Below, piece after piece: positions 22,022-34,178 of a stretch of DNA of 64,000 nucleotides. Each line of letters starts with the position of its first letter. Position 1 is the stretch's first letter. Below the pieces are notes generated by a model that saw nothing but the letters and a program-made list of their open reading frames with translations, was not told the DNA's origin and did not search any database. Source of the DNA: Ceratotherium simum simum (taxonomy: Eukaryota; Chordata; Mammalia; Perissodactyla; Rhinocerotidae); contig NW_004454239.1 of assembly GCF_000283155.1 (NCBI RefSeq), positions 4,236,691-4,300,690 on the forward strand. The letters are read 5' to 3'. The position numbers and the translations under genes are program-made.

Positions 22022-24360
22022 TTCTACAAGATTATGAAGATTTTTTCCTATCTTTTCTGTAGCAGTTTTATAGTTTATCTTATAAGTTTAGGTCTATGAT
22101 CCATTTCAAACTCATTTTTGTGTAGTTGTCGATTTCTCTCTTCTGTCATTTTTGCTTCATGTTTTTTGAAGCTCTGTTATTAGGTGCATACACGTTTAGG
22201 ATAATTACATCTTCCTGATGAGTTGTTCCTTTATCATCTTAAAATATTTCACTTTATCTCTAGTAGTACTCTTTGTCTTGAGGTCTACTTTTCTGATATT
22301 AAAATAGCCATGGCAGCATTCTCATGCACACTGCATGGTATATATTTTCCCACACTTTTACTTCCAATCACACTTTATTTTATATTTAAAGTGCATCTTT
22401 TATAGGTAGCATATAGTTGAGTTTTGCTTTTACATATGGTCTGACATTCTTTGCTGTTTAGTTGAAATATATACTTCATTTACATTTAATGCAATTATTG
22501 GTGTGGTTGAGTTTAAGTCTACCATCTTGGTATTGTTTGTTTTCTTCTTTTGGCCTTCATGCCTTTGATCATTTTATTCTGCCTTTTTTTGGATTAATTG
22601 AATGTTTTTTGGATTTTATTTCCACTATTGGCATTTTAGCTACACCTATTTTTATTATATCTTAGTGGTTATTCCAAGGCTAGAAATATGTATCCTTAAT
22701 TTATCAAAGCCTATTTAGAGTTTATCGTACCACTGTTCACTTAATGCTTCTCATCTAGCACTTCTCATTTCACACTTGATACTTCCCACGTCACAGTTCA
22801 TACTTCACGTCTCACAAATGTAATAAACTCAAAATAGAATCTTTCCATTTATCCACTCCCCCACCCCATCCTCTATGCTATTGTTGTTATATCTTTTATT
22901 TTGACTTTAAAAGCCCCACCATACAGTGCTATTATTTTGCTTTAAACAGTTTTTAAAGTAAATATAGGAAGAAAAAGTCTTGTATGTTTACAAAGTTATT
23001 TACCATTTCTAGTGTTTTTTTTATTCCTTCCTGAGATTCAAGTTTCCATCTGGTATCATTTTCCTTTAGCCTGAAGAACTTCTTTGAGTATTTCTTGTAT
23101 AATGACAAATTCTTTTAGCTTTCATTTATCTGAAAATATCTTTGTTTTATCTCACTTTTGGAGGATATTTTCACTGAATATAGAATTCAGTGTTGACAGC
23201 ATTTTTCTTCAACGCTTTAGAGATGCCATTCCATTGTCAGCTGGCCTCCGTTATTCTTATGAGACATCAGTTAAAATTCTCATCTTTGTACCCTGTGTGT
23301 AATAAGTCTTTTTTTCCCCTCTGGCTGCTTTCAACATTTTCCTTTTATCTTTAGCTTCTAGAAATTTGATTATGATATGACTAAGTGTGATTGTGTTCAT
23401 TCTTCTTGGCAGATGTTGAGCTTCTTGAACCTGTAAGGTTTGTTTTTGATTTTATCAAATTTGGTAATTTTTGGCCATTATTTTTTCAAATATTTTTCTG
23501 CTCCTCACTCTCTCCTTCTTGGACTTTAACTGCACATATTGTTAGACCACTTGATGTTATCTCTGAGTTCATTGAGTTTTTTTCCCCCAACTTTTTATCT
23601 CTGTTCTTTATACTGGATAATTTCTATTGATCCATCTTAAAGTATGTTAACCCTCTCTTCCGCTATGTCTAATTTATTTTAAGCTTATTCAGTAAATTTT
23701 TCATTTCAGATATTGTACTTTTCAGTTCTAAAATTTCTGTAGTTTCTGTTTTCTGCAGAAATTCTTAATTTTTTGAATATTTTATAACAGCTGTTTTAAA
23801 GTCCTGGTCTACTAATTTCAACATCTAGATCACCTTGGGATCTATTTTTATTGAACGGAGTTTTCCCTCCATGACTATTAGTCACACTTTACTGTTTCTT
23901 TGTGTGTCTAATTTTTTTTTATTGACTACTGGACACTTGGCATGACAGCTGAAATCTCTGCTCAATTTTTCCAGCCTTTCCAGCAGGCTTCTTAGAGTTT
24001 CCCTGCACATTCACAGTTCAGGGTCAGCTGAGGATTTGAGGGGAGTTTATATGGAAATTTTGTGACTCTTCAATCTGTGACTCCTTTTTTTTCCTTGGCT
24101 TTTCTCCTCTCAATTTTCAGCTTCTCTGGCTGCTTCAAACCAACACTTCAAGCCAACTCAGGCTTTCTGTTTCCGTTCCAGCTGCTCCACCCCAGGCAGA
24201 CTACAGAGTGCCTTTGGGAAATTTTAGTGAGAATATAGATCTTTCAAGGGTTGAATCCCCTCCCCTTTCTGCCTGCTTCAGGTCACTTTCTAGTGCCTTC
24301 AAATAGTTTTTTAATATTTTGTCCAGAGTTTATAATTATCTACACAAGTGGTAGTCTAAC
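22022..24360 (-). mobile_element. L1 LINE, antisense (ORF2 start to 5' UTR)
   Basis: After a short ORF2 3'-region piece (22022-22127) the sequence jumps to the ORF2 endonuclease region ('ttgcttcatgttttttgaag', 'ttaatgcaattattggtgtg'). It then runs through the ORF1-side region ('gatattttcactgaatatag', 'gatgccattccattgtcagc') into a GC-richer 5'-UTR-like end (23940-24300). The internal jump at about 22128 is a deletion of most of ORF2 or a second copy. All frames are broken. Confidence 0.82.
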
Positions 24361-24870
24361 ACAAGGTAGCCTTTCATTATTGAAACCACAATTTCACAGC
24401 AATCATATTTAACCATTTCTAGTATAAGGTCTTCTGAGGTTATCTCCATACTCTAAACACTATGCTGATGCTTACGTTTCTGAATGTCTTATGGTTAGAA
24501 TTATTTGGGGGATTTTTGCTATGTTAGATGAAATTTAATTTATGTATCTTTCACCTCCTCTGGCTCACTCATACCAATATGGTTATATCACTGTTTTTAG
24601 TTATTTTAGTTGATACCTATGTAACTTTAAACAACCTTCCTACACCTATATTTCTTATTTCATCTGCTCTGGACAGCATCTTGATTATCCACATGCTAAA
24701 ATGAGAATATTAACACTCTTAACCTTCCTTCTCCCTCTTTCATTTTTTTGCCTTTCCACCCCAACTTCTGTGAGCTGTGCCTTTATTTTTGCATTGCCAA
24801 GCACAATGACATTTAATTTCTATCACATAAACACAATTATGGTTTATGGGACTTGCCTATGGCTTGATTC
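24361..24870. other. Unassigned; perhaps old L1 5' flank
   Basis: T/C-rich sequence with no clear family or gene. Confidence 0.3.
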
Positions 24871-25430
24871 AACATTTATTAATGCAACAAATATTTGTTG
24901 GGGACCTCGCATGAGCCAGTCCCTGTCCTTGGTGCTGGGGAAACAGCAGTGAATACAACAGTAAAAAAAAAAAAAAATCCCTGCCCTAGTGGAACATACT
25001 TTCCAGTGGGAGGAACAGAAAATAAACAAGATAAAGAAGCAAAATATTTAGTATGCTGGTTGTGCTTAGGAGAAAAATTATATATTTGAGGTGCCAGCTC
25101 AGTGGCGCAAGTGGTTAAGTGCGTGCGCTCGGCTGCGGCGGCCCGGGGTTCGCCGGTTCGGATCCCCAGTGCGCACAGATGCGCCACTTGTCAAGCCATG
25201 CTGTGGCGGCATCCCATGTAAAGTGGAGGAAGATGGGCATGGATGTTAGCCCAGGGCCAGTCTTCCTCAGCAAAAAGAGGAGGATTGGCAGATGTTAGCT
25301 CAGGGCTGATCTTTCTCACACACACGCAAAATAAAAATAAAAGGTGATATTTGAGTAAAGTCCTGAAGGAGGTAAAGGAATAAGGCATGTGGATGTGGAT
25401 GTCTGGAGAAAGAGAGTTCCATGCAGTAAG
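24871..25430 (+). repeat. Ancient interspersed repeat, split by ERE
   Basis: 'caacaaatatttgttgggga', 'ggtgctggggaaacagcagt', 'aaatccctgccctagtggaa' and, after the ERE, 'tgagtaaagtcctgaaggag' follow an old dispersed mammalian element that I recognise but cannot name. A poly-A run is at 24963-24977. The same family appears near 34.4, 39.7 and 50.8 kb. Confidence 0.5.
25091..25346 (+). mobile_element. ERE SINE, sense
   Basis: Head 'gtgccagctcagtggcgcaa', 'gttcgccggttcggatcccc', body 'gccagtcttcctcagcaaaa', tail 'acgcaaaataaaaataaaag'. The TSD ATATTTGAG is at 25082-25090 and 25347-25355. The longer box-B spacer ('ggggttcgccggttcgg') marks a different ERE subfamily from the 'ctactggggc' type. Confidence 0.9.
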
Positions 25431-25689
25431 TATATGTACATTATAAAGAGTAAATGTTATTTGCCTCAGAGCTGAGAAGAAACTATGATTACATTCCTTC
25501 CCAGTGGTTCCAGAGACCACACTCTTGTGCTGCTCACAGAAGAATGTTCAAAAGAATTTGTTCTTATACTCAGCTAATTGCTCACAGTCATGTCATGTTT
25601 TCTTCTACATTATATCTAGATCATACTTTCTTGTGTATTTCTCCCCACCCCCTTTGCTGGTTACCTATCTTTATTCTTGATGAATGAAG
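25431..25689. other. Unassigned
   Basis: No gene or named repeat seen. Confidence 0.3.
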
Positions 25690-26560
25690 AAACATATTTT
25701 ATTCATTATATCACTAATACCTTCCAGGTTATTTTCTCCATTGCTTAGAATTTATTCCATTCTTTTTTCAAGTCCACTGACTCCCTCTCAGATCTGCCCT
25801 GATTTCACAATGTTATGACTTTATGGTGCAGCTGTTAATTTTTCCTAGAGTTTCTAGTTATCTTTCCTTTTTATTTTTTGGCTTGCATTCTGTGCATTTT
25901 CATATTCTCTCTCATATGCTCGTTATTATAAAGCCCGGTCATACTCTCCTGTGGAATCCCCTCCCATTTTTCCTGGAGACCTCTGTTCCAAAGCCTGCTG
26001 TCTTCCTGCTCCAGGCAGGGCTGGTGGTTCTCTGGCTGCTGTACAGCTGACTTTCTGGTTCCTCCCTGCTCTGTCAGTTCCGTGTCTTCTTCTGTATCAG
26101 CTAGACCCGTGTAATAAAGCACTGACTCCTTAAGTAACTTCTTCAGAAGGGGTACATAGGAAGGAAACCTTCTGAGTGTCTGCATGTCTGAAAACTGCTT
26201 TTATTCTTTCCTCACATTTGGTCAATAATTTGGCTGGGTATAGAACTCTAGGTATAAAATAAATTCCCCTCAGCAATTTGAAGATCATGCTCTGTTGTCC
26301 TCTAGCATCTAGTATTGCTGATGAGAAGTCGAATGTGAGTCTGATTCTTTTGTTTTTTATAGCTAACTCTGTTTTCTTTCAGGAGTCTTCAAATCTCCTT
26401 TTTCTCTTCTTGGTATTCTGAATTTCACAATGACGTATTTAGGTTGGGTCTCCGACATTTGGCTTGCTGAATCTTTGAGAGACCCTCTAACCTTGAAGAC
26501 TGATGTTGTGCCCGTGTGCCCAAGGGTAGAACGCATACCTGGTTGCTGGTCTTTTGACAC
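25690..26560 (-). mobile_element. Old LINE-like sequence, antisense
   Basis: 'tttggctgggtatagaactc', 'gctctgttgtcctctagcat' and 'gctgatgagaagtcgaatgt' are the reverse complement of ORF1-side sequence of old L1/HAL1-type elements. It is strongly diverged. A minus-strand frame (26185-25871) is open for 104 codons but looks like chance within the repeat. Confidence 0.45.
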
Positions 26561-27430
26561 TGGGAGTTGAGAAAGCAGATGGCAGACTATTCAGAATACA
26601 GACCCTTTAATTACTTCCCCTGTTTCCAGTGCCAGTGCTCACTCTGCGGTTGTCAAGATTGACAATTCTGAATCTAGACCCTCTCCCAGCTAGTTTCCTA
26701 CTCACAGCTACAGGCTTTCCACCTGTGTTCAAATGGCAGCTTTCTCTTCCCTACCTCCCCAGCTAACTCACACCTGTCCCTTCCCCTCTACCAAACCTTT
26801 GGGGACATCTCTGGTCCACCAGTGAGCCCTCTCTATTCCCTTCATAGTGTGGGAGTAAATCTCTTCTCATCCTCCACCATCGTTTCCGTGGGGTCTCAGG
26901 AGGAAGAGTGTGTCAGTTGCCTTCCATTTGCCACCCTCCCACCCACTCTGCATCCTTTTCTATCCTTACCTTTGTTCCAGGAGCCTGACTGTGGAGATAC
27001 ATTAACCACCTCCCTTGCCCTCTGTGTATGGCTGGATCCGGCCAATGGGGACCCCCAGCAGACCATCAGAAGAAGGAAGGAGTGAGGCCACAGCATTTAT
27101 TCCTTCAGCTCTCTCTCTGTGAGGTTGGCTCGGGCTGGCTGAGGTCCTTATTAAAGGCCACAGCTTTTGCCAGGTGGCTCTCTTGACACAGGCCTCTGTC
27201 TCCAGACTGTAGTAGACTAACCTTCTCAGGCCGGGTGTGGCAAAGGACTCTGGTCTTTCTGGCCCTCGGGCACTGCCCATCCTTTGTGGTTACCCTACAC
27301 CCTCCCCACATCTTTGTAAATAATCTCTTTATTAAGCTCTCCTTGATTGATCCCATTTGAGTGTGCTTTTATTTCCAGATGGGAGTTGCTGGCTGATGCA
27401 AAGAAAACATAAATTACACCTGCCTGGTCC
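26561..27430 (+). repeat. GC-richer unclassified repeat-like block
   Basis: 26980-27410 ('gatccggccaatggggaccc' ... 'tttgtaaataatctctttat') follows a widespread mammalian repeat ending 'aatctctttattaagctctc', whose family I cannot name. The open frames on both strands (26822-27085, 27280-27002, 27356-27105) lie in it and are not genes. Confidence 0.4.
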
Positions 27431-28969
27431 ACTATATTGGGCCGGGGAATCTTGGCTGGTTTTTAAAGCACATAACTTTTGTTTTTTTTGTTTTGTTGCA
27501 ACCTAACTAAGACTTTTAGGTCCTAATGCTCTATTGCCATTCAGGTTCACTGTTTGTTAGGGGATCCTAGAATTTCCCTATAATTTCACAATATTTATTG
27601 GTCATAGAGGCCTTTAGAGAGCAGGTTTCCCGATATGAGACGCTGTGACTAGCCCTGAATTGGACTGAATTGTCTAGGCTTACCCTTGAGTCTGTTTTTG
27701 TCCTTGAAACTTTTTAGCTTACAATTTAGGCACCTGCCTCTGGGTGGCGGTGCCTTGTTACTGACCACTCACCAGGCAGCAAGGGTCTTTCCGGATGACT
27801 AGCGACAAACTCAACTCTTGAATTGTGTCTCTTTCAGCCACAAGGAGCTCGGGAATCATTTGTGGGCACATCTGCCTCTTCCTCCAGAATGATGTCCCTA
27901 ATGGCAGGGCTTGTGTTCTTGTTAAATTTGTATTGCCAACAGCCAGTCTAGAGGCTGCCCATGGCAGGAGTGAAAATATTATTGGTGTAATGAAAGAAGC
28001 TGTCCTGGGAGAGCTATAAGACCACAGCCCCAGTCGAACATCTCTTCTACTCACCCCGTCCAGTTTTGCTCCATAAATAAATGACTAGGGGGCTCTGAAA
28101 CATCTATGAAGAGTATTCATCTTAGTCCATAGACCCCCGTGTAAAAAAAATGAAGCTTCCCTTTGTTTCCTTTAAATCAAAATAAATTGAATTCTGAATT
28201 CCTGCCTCGCTGGGTGGGAGGTAAATTTCATCCCATTCATCCTGGGGAGTGGGAATAAAGCATCCTCCTTCCCAACATCTCACGAGGATCTGGGAGGCTT
28301 CCTTGGCACCTGGACAATGGGGGAAGAGACCCATCTTCAGTCCCTCAGTCAGCCCAGTGGCCTCATTTCCAAGCTCCCATGATGGTGGGTAGCTCTGCTG
28401 CTTCTATCATGAGGTTGGCCCTGGGATCATAGCCAATGCCGGGAGCCTGGAGTCCAGCTTCCAGCCTCCCGGGGTACACCAAGCTGGTGCCTCCCTGGAG
28501 GCCTAGGTCTCCCCACTGCTTATGGCACCTGCTGACTGAGGCCCTCCCCAGATGAGCAACTTGTGCTCTCTCTGCGCCCTGCTACATCCACACACGTTTT
28601 GGCCTTTCCCCCTCTTGCCTCTTTTCTCTACTCATAATCTCCTCAAGGAGCTCAGGCTTCCCGAAAACAAAAGCCGGAAAGGTTACTTGTCTGTAAGAAA
28701 CTTCCAGTTATCCCTGAGGACAAAGTGTAAGTTCATTTCTCAGTGGATTTCCCCACCACCTGCCTGGGCAGCGCTCGTGATTGGCCAGGACACTCTCACC
28801 AGCTGGTTGTTAAATGTTTGGGACTTGCCCCTGCATCTAGGCATGTGTGTCGGAGGCTTTGCCACGTCCCCCTCTGCAAGCTTGCACTCCAGTTGCACAG
28901 CCTAGTTGTGATGAAACAAGTGGCAGCCCAGCAGTTGCTAATAAATGTTCATTCCTTCCCTTTTCCCTT
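27431..28969. other. Unassigned sequence
   Basis: No recognised gene. Overlapping short frames at 28552-29132 lead into an L2-like tail and have no exon structure. Confidence 0.3.
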
Positions 28970-29085
28970 CTTGCTCATGATTTTAATTTTTCTCCCTACA
29001 CACTGCAAATTCCTTGTTATGTTCCTGTTTGTATCTGCTAAACCTGGCAAGCGGCAAGTACTCAATAAATGTTTGTGGAATTCAA
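28970..29085 (+). repeat. LINE-2 3'-end fragment, sense
   Basis: 'aacctggcaagcggcaagta' followed by 'ctcaataaatgtttgtggaa' matches the L2 3' terminus, where a '...cagtaggtgctcaataaat' type ending is diagnostic. Confidence 0.6.
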
Positions 29086-30040
29086 CCCACTTCCTTACCT
29101 GGACGGTTGGGCTAAGTCTCTACCACTTTTAAGCTGCCATTTTGTCTTCCTAGGCAGAGTGAGGGAGGATCTTCCTTCACCTTTGGGTTCTCTGCTTAAA
29201 GAAGGAAAAAGGAAAACTTAGGGGGCTGGACCCAGCCTCAGTGGTGGCTTGGGCCTGTCACTGTGCTGGGTGGTGTGAAGGCTGGGCCCACTCTTCCCTC
29301 TGCGGAGGATTTCTCCAGGGCTCCGGGGAGTCATCTCCTTAACTGACTGCCTCCTCGAGGAGGCTCACATGCCTTCTCAACCTCCTCTGAACTGTTAAGG
29401 GGGCAAATCTGCTAACTTAGAAATGAAGATGGTTCTGAACCTCTGAATTCAATGAAATACAGCCCATGGCTTTTTCAATAACTTTTTCAGGTAAAATAAT
29501 ATAAAAATAGTGTAATTCCTCATGGAAAGTTTGAATATACAGATGTGTATGTTCATGTGCATGCTCTGTATTTTCTGCCTGCTCAGCATCTTCACTTGGA
29601 TGTCTACTAGGCATCGGCTGAACCACCCTAAAGCCAGTGCCTTCTCCAGGCTTGCCCAGCTCAGGACTGTATCTTCCGGCTGCTCAGTCATCCTGGAACC
29701 CACTCTTTGTCAGCCACACAGCTAATCCATTAGCAAATTGTGTTGGTTCTTTCTTCAAAATCCACCCAAAAGTGAGCAGTTTTCACAGAGCCCCGCCACT
29801 CTCCTGTTCCAAAGCACAGCTCTTGTCTGGATCACCACAGAGCCTCATAGCTGTCTCCCCCTTATGGCCTGGACTCCCTACAATCTACTCTCTGACAGCA
29901 GCTGGGGATATCTGTTCCCGGCATAAGGGAGATGCAGGGTTCAATTTACCCTCCTGCCACAAACAACTAGAAAACCAGTCAAAATATATGAAACAACTCT
30001 TTTACCTACATAAACTCATACTAAATTTGTACGTATGCAG
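29086..30040. other. Unassigned, partly ancient repeat
   Basis: 29800-29910 ('ctccctacaatctactctct') resembles an old dispersed element that I cannot name. The 159-codon frame at 29637-30116 ends inside L1 DNA and has no start or splice support. Confidence 0.3.
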
Positions 30041-31348
30041 GGACCTGATTATGAACTTTCTATTCCCGTCCACTGGTCTGTCTAATCCCCCACCAGTAAA
30101 ACACATTAATTATTGAAACTATATGATACGTGTCAGTATCTGGTATGGTAAGTCTTACCCCATTATCCTTCTTTTGCAAAATGTTCTTGGCTGAATCAGG
30201 TGTTTCTTTTCCCAAGTGAATTCCATAAGGATTTTATTGGAATTGGTTTATCTTTGTGCATTTATCTGAGGATTAATGGATTTCTTCCAATATTAAAGCT
30301 ACTCATCCGAGAATATAGAAAATACTGTGCAGCCTTGGTTACTGTAGCTATATAATAAGTCTTGAAATTGGGTACACTGATTCCTTCCACTCTCTTTTTC
30401 TTTTTTGAATCATTTTAGCTATTCTAGTTCTTTTATCTTTCAATATAAATTTTAGAGTAAGCTTGTCTATGTCTACAAAATTTAGTCCTCAGTGAAATTT
30501 TATGGTTTCTCATAAAACTTCTGCACATTTGCTGTTGAGTATACTCCTAGATATTTTATTTTGTTTATTGTTACTGTGAATAGGATTATTTTGCCATCAT
30601 ATTTTACCTAAATATTGTTATTACTTTTTATGTATTTATTTTGTAACTTGCCATTTTGCAAAATTTTATCAGTTCTAACAGTTCTTTTTTTCACTGATTC
30701 TGATTTCTCTTGAGACTCCTTTGACCCATGGAATATTTAGAAATTTGTTGTTTAGCTTCCAAATGTTTGGAGATTTTCCTGTTATCCTTCTGTTATTGAT
30801 TTCCAGTTTGATCCCGCTGTGGTCAGAGACCACTCCCTGTATGATTTCAATTCTTTTAAATGTGTTGGTTTCATGGCCTACGATATAGTCTATCTTGGTA
30901 TATGTTCCATGGACACTTGAAGAGAATATGTATTTTGCTGTTGTTGGGTGGCATATTCCATAAGTGTTGATTAGATTCTGTTGGTTGATATAGTTCTCCA
31001 ATATTCTTGTTGATTTCCTGTTTAGTTTTTCTATCAATTGTTGAGAGGGAGGTGTTGAGGTCTCCAACTATAATTGTGAATTTGTCTATTTCTCCTTCTA
31101 TTTCTATCCGGTTTTGCCTTACACATTTTGTAGCTCTCTTGTTTGATGCATACACAATCAGGATTGCTATGTCTTCTAGGTGGATTGACCCTTTTATCAT
31201 TATGTGATGAATCTCTCTGTCTCTGGTAATTTTCTTTGCTCTGAAGTCTACTTTATCTGATATTATTATATCCACTCCTGTTTCCTTTGAGTAATGTTTG
31301 CATGGTACAGCTTTTTTCATCCTTTTACTTTCAACCTACCTACATCAT

Positions 31349-31711
31349 TACTACAGACTGAATATTTGTGTCCCCCCAAAATTAATGCATTATAACCTAA
31401 TCCGCAATGTGTTGGTATTTGGAATGGGGCTTTTGAAAGAAGATTATGTCATGAGGTCAGAGCTTTCATGAATGGGGTTAGTGCCCTTATAAAAGAGACC
31501 CCAGAGAGCTCTCCGCCCCTTCTGCCATGTGAGGACACAGTGAAAAGATGACCGTCTATGAACCAGGAAGTGGGCTTTCCCCAGACACCAAATCTGTGAT
31601 GACTTCATCTTGGACTTCCCAGCCTCCTAAACTGTAAGAAATAAAAGTTTGTTGTTTATAAGCCACCCAGTCTGTGGTATTTTGTTATAGCATCCCAAAT
31701 GAAATAAGACA
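31349..31711 (+). mobile_element. MaLR-type (MST/MLT1-like) solo LTR
   Basis: A 363-bp element from 'tactacagactgaatatttg' to 'aaataagaca'. It carries 'gtgcccttataaaagagacc' (TATA-like), 'aagaaataaaagtttgttg' (polyadenylation signal) and 'ataagccacccagtctgtgg'. The 5-bp TSD ATCAT is at 31344-31348 and 31712-31716, the length expected for class III (ERVL/MaLR) integration. Removing it rejoins the L1 phrase 'cctacatcattatatttgaa'. No internal retroviral genes remain. Confidence 0.85.
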
Positions 31712-33339
31712 ATCATTATATTTGAAGTGAGTTTCTAATAGACAACACATATAGTTGTGTCATGTTTTTCAATCCACTCTGCCAATCTCTGTCTTTTAAT
31801 TGGTGTATTTGGGCCATTTATATTAAATGTAATTATTGATATATTAGGCCTTCAGTCTGCTGTTTTATTTTTTATGTTCTGCTTATTCCTTCTGCTTTTG
31901 TTTCTCTGTTTTATTATCCTGGCCTTCCTCTGGATTTTTTTAGAATTTCATTTTAGTTTATCTATAGTGTTTTTCACTGTATTTCTTTGTATAGCTTTCT
32001 TAGTGGTTGCTCCAGATACTGCATTTACATACAGAACTTGTCACCGTCTATGGATGTTGACATTTGTCCGTTCAAGTGTAGAACCCTTTATGTCTTTTAC
32101 CCTCCCCCATTTCTGATTGTCTTAAGTATTTCCTGCACATACATTTAGAACCACATTAGACAGTATTATAATTTCTTTATCTGTCAAGCAGAATTTAGAG
32201 AACTTAATAGGCAAAGGAGAATGTATTGTATTTAACTATATTTTTATTCTTTCTATTGTTCTTTCTTCTTGCCTGATGTTCCAAAATTCCTTCTTTTATA
32301 GCTTTATTTCTGTTTAGAGAACTTCCTTTAGCCATTCTTTTCAGGTAGTCTGCTGGCAACAAATTCTCTTAGTGTTCCTTCATCTGAAAATGTCCCGATT
32401 TCCACTTCATTCCTAAAGGATATTTTCACTGCATATAGAATTCTGAGTTGACAGTCCTTTTCTTTGAGCACTTGAAAATTGTGCCACTTTCTTCTGGCCT
32501 CCATGGTTTCTGATGAGAAGTTTGCAGTCAGTCAAATTGTTCTTCCCCTGTAAGTAAGGTATTTTTCTCTCACTGTTTTGAAGATATATTCTTTGCTTTT
32601 AGCTTTAAGAAGTTTGGCTATCATGTGTCTTTGTTTGGATTTTTTTTGGATTTATCCTATTTGGGATTTTCTTAGCTTCTTCAATCTATAGGCTTACGTC
32701 TTTGCCAAGTTTGGGGCATATTTAACCATTATATCTTTGAATACTTTCTGGCACCACCCTCTTTCTTCTCTTCTTCTGGGATTCTCATGACATGAGTGTT
32801 AAATCATTTGTTATAGTCTCATGGGCTCCTGAGGCTCTGTTCATTTTTTTTTCAAGTCTGTTTTCTCTCTGTTGTTCAGACTGGGTAATTTCTATTGTTC
32901 TAACTTCAAGTTTACTGGTTCTTTCCTCTGTCCTTCCTCCTCTGTCCCCTCCAAGTTGAACCTATCCATTGAATTCTTTTAAAAAAATTCAATTATTGTA
33001 TTTTTCAGGTCTGAAATTTTCATTTGCTTTTTCTTTGTATCTTCTATTATTTGCTGAGGTTTTCTATTTTTTCATTCGTTTCAAGCTTGTTCATAAATGC
33101 TTCTTGACACATTTTGTGATGGCTGATAGTTCTAACATCTCTGTTATCTTGGTGTTGGCATCTGTTGATTGTCTTTTCTTATTCAAGTTGAGATTTTCCT
33201 GGTTCTTGGTATGATGAGTGATTTTCAATTGAAATTTGGGCATTTTGGGTATTATGTTATGAGAATCTGGATCTTATTTAAACCTTCTGTTTTAGCTGGT
33301 TTCTTTTGACAATGCCCCAGCAGGACAAAAGAGGTGCTG

Positions 33340-33790
33340 CCCCGTCAGGCAGGCAGCGGTAGAAGTTCTGGTTCCTACTTAGCCTCTGTTAACATCTGTG
33401 AAGGGGAAAGGCTCCTCATTACTGCTGGTTGGGGGTGGGAGTTCTGGCTCCCCACGAGGCCTCTGCTGACACCACCCTGTCTGGGAGAAATAAAAGTGTC
33501 TCATTATTACTCTCCACATAGCCTCCACTGACACTGCAGGGGGAGGGGTGGGGTAGCCTGGTTACTGCTGGGCAGTGGTTAAAGTCTTGTCTCTTCTTTA
33601 GGTCTCTCTGACACCACCCTGGTGGGGAGAGTGAGGAGTGCCTGGTTACTACAGGATGGGGATGGAAATCCCAGCTCCCTATTCAGCCCTCTCTGCCACC
33701 ACCCTGACAGGGGGTTTGGGGCATCTCCTTACAGGCTGGTGAGGGAGGAAATCTAGGCTCCCCACTCACTCTTTGCTGGCAGGTGGGGCC
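33340..33790 (-). repeat. Tandem repeats in an L1 5' UTR
   Basis: A 'ctgacaccaccctg'-type landmark recurs near 33389, 33468, 33530, 33610, 33695 and 33775, spaced about 62-85 bp, each followed by a 'gggag..' and 'ggttactgctgg'-type segment. These are degenerate repeated units in the GC-rich 5' UTR of the antisense L1. Confidence 0.7.
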
Positions 33791-34178
33791 ATAGTTTTTT
33801 CTCTGGTGTTTGGCTGGAGTAGAACAGTTATTGTTTAAACATTTTCTGCCTTGCTATTCTCTTTCCCGGTCCTTTGGCAAGAAAGAGTAGAGTTTTGGGG
33901 GCTTTTTTTTTCGCCTGTGCAGTTTGTTGTGTCTGGGTTGCAGCTTCTTTAGCTAGAAGTCTGGGATATTTAAGGCAAAAAGAAAATCCAGAGAACTACT
34001 ACCGCGTTGTTCCTCAGGGACAATATGGTAGTCATCTCCAAGGTCCCTAGCCAGTCTGCCTTTTTTTCTCCACTTTTCAGAGTTTTCTTATGTTCATTTT
34101 ATATATAATGTCAGGCGTTTTTAATTGTACTTTGCTGGAGTAATAGGGAAAAGTATATCTATTCCACCTTCCTGGAAC

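Larger units (their letters stand above)
30041..34178 (-). mobile_element. L1 LINE, antisense, reaching the 5' end; split by a MaLR LTR
   Basis: Starts in mid ORF2. The endonuclease domain is read on the minus strand in overlapping, frameshifted pieces (31320-30871 and 31067-30675), including KIDYIVGH and SDHSGIKLE motifs of the L1 AP-endonuclease fold. After the LTR (31349-31711) it continues through the start of ORF2, the ORF1-side region and a GC-rich 5' UTR with internal tandem repeats. It ends at 'ctattccaccttcctggaac' (the inverse of a GTTCC...GGTGGAATAG L1 start). The 3' third of the element is missing. It is dead through frameshifts and stops. Confidence 0.88.

Noticed and set aside
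29637..30116. 159-codon plus-strand open frame
   Set aside because: The longest open frame in the window, but it crosses from an old repeat-like region into antisense L1 and has no splice signals, domain or plausible start.
30871..31320. 149-codon minus-strand frame with endonuclease-like motifs
   Set aside because: It is the L1 ORF2 endonuclease region, frameshifted and within a dead L1; not a host gene.
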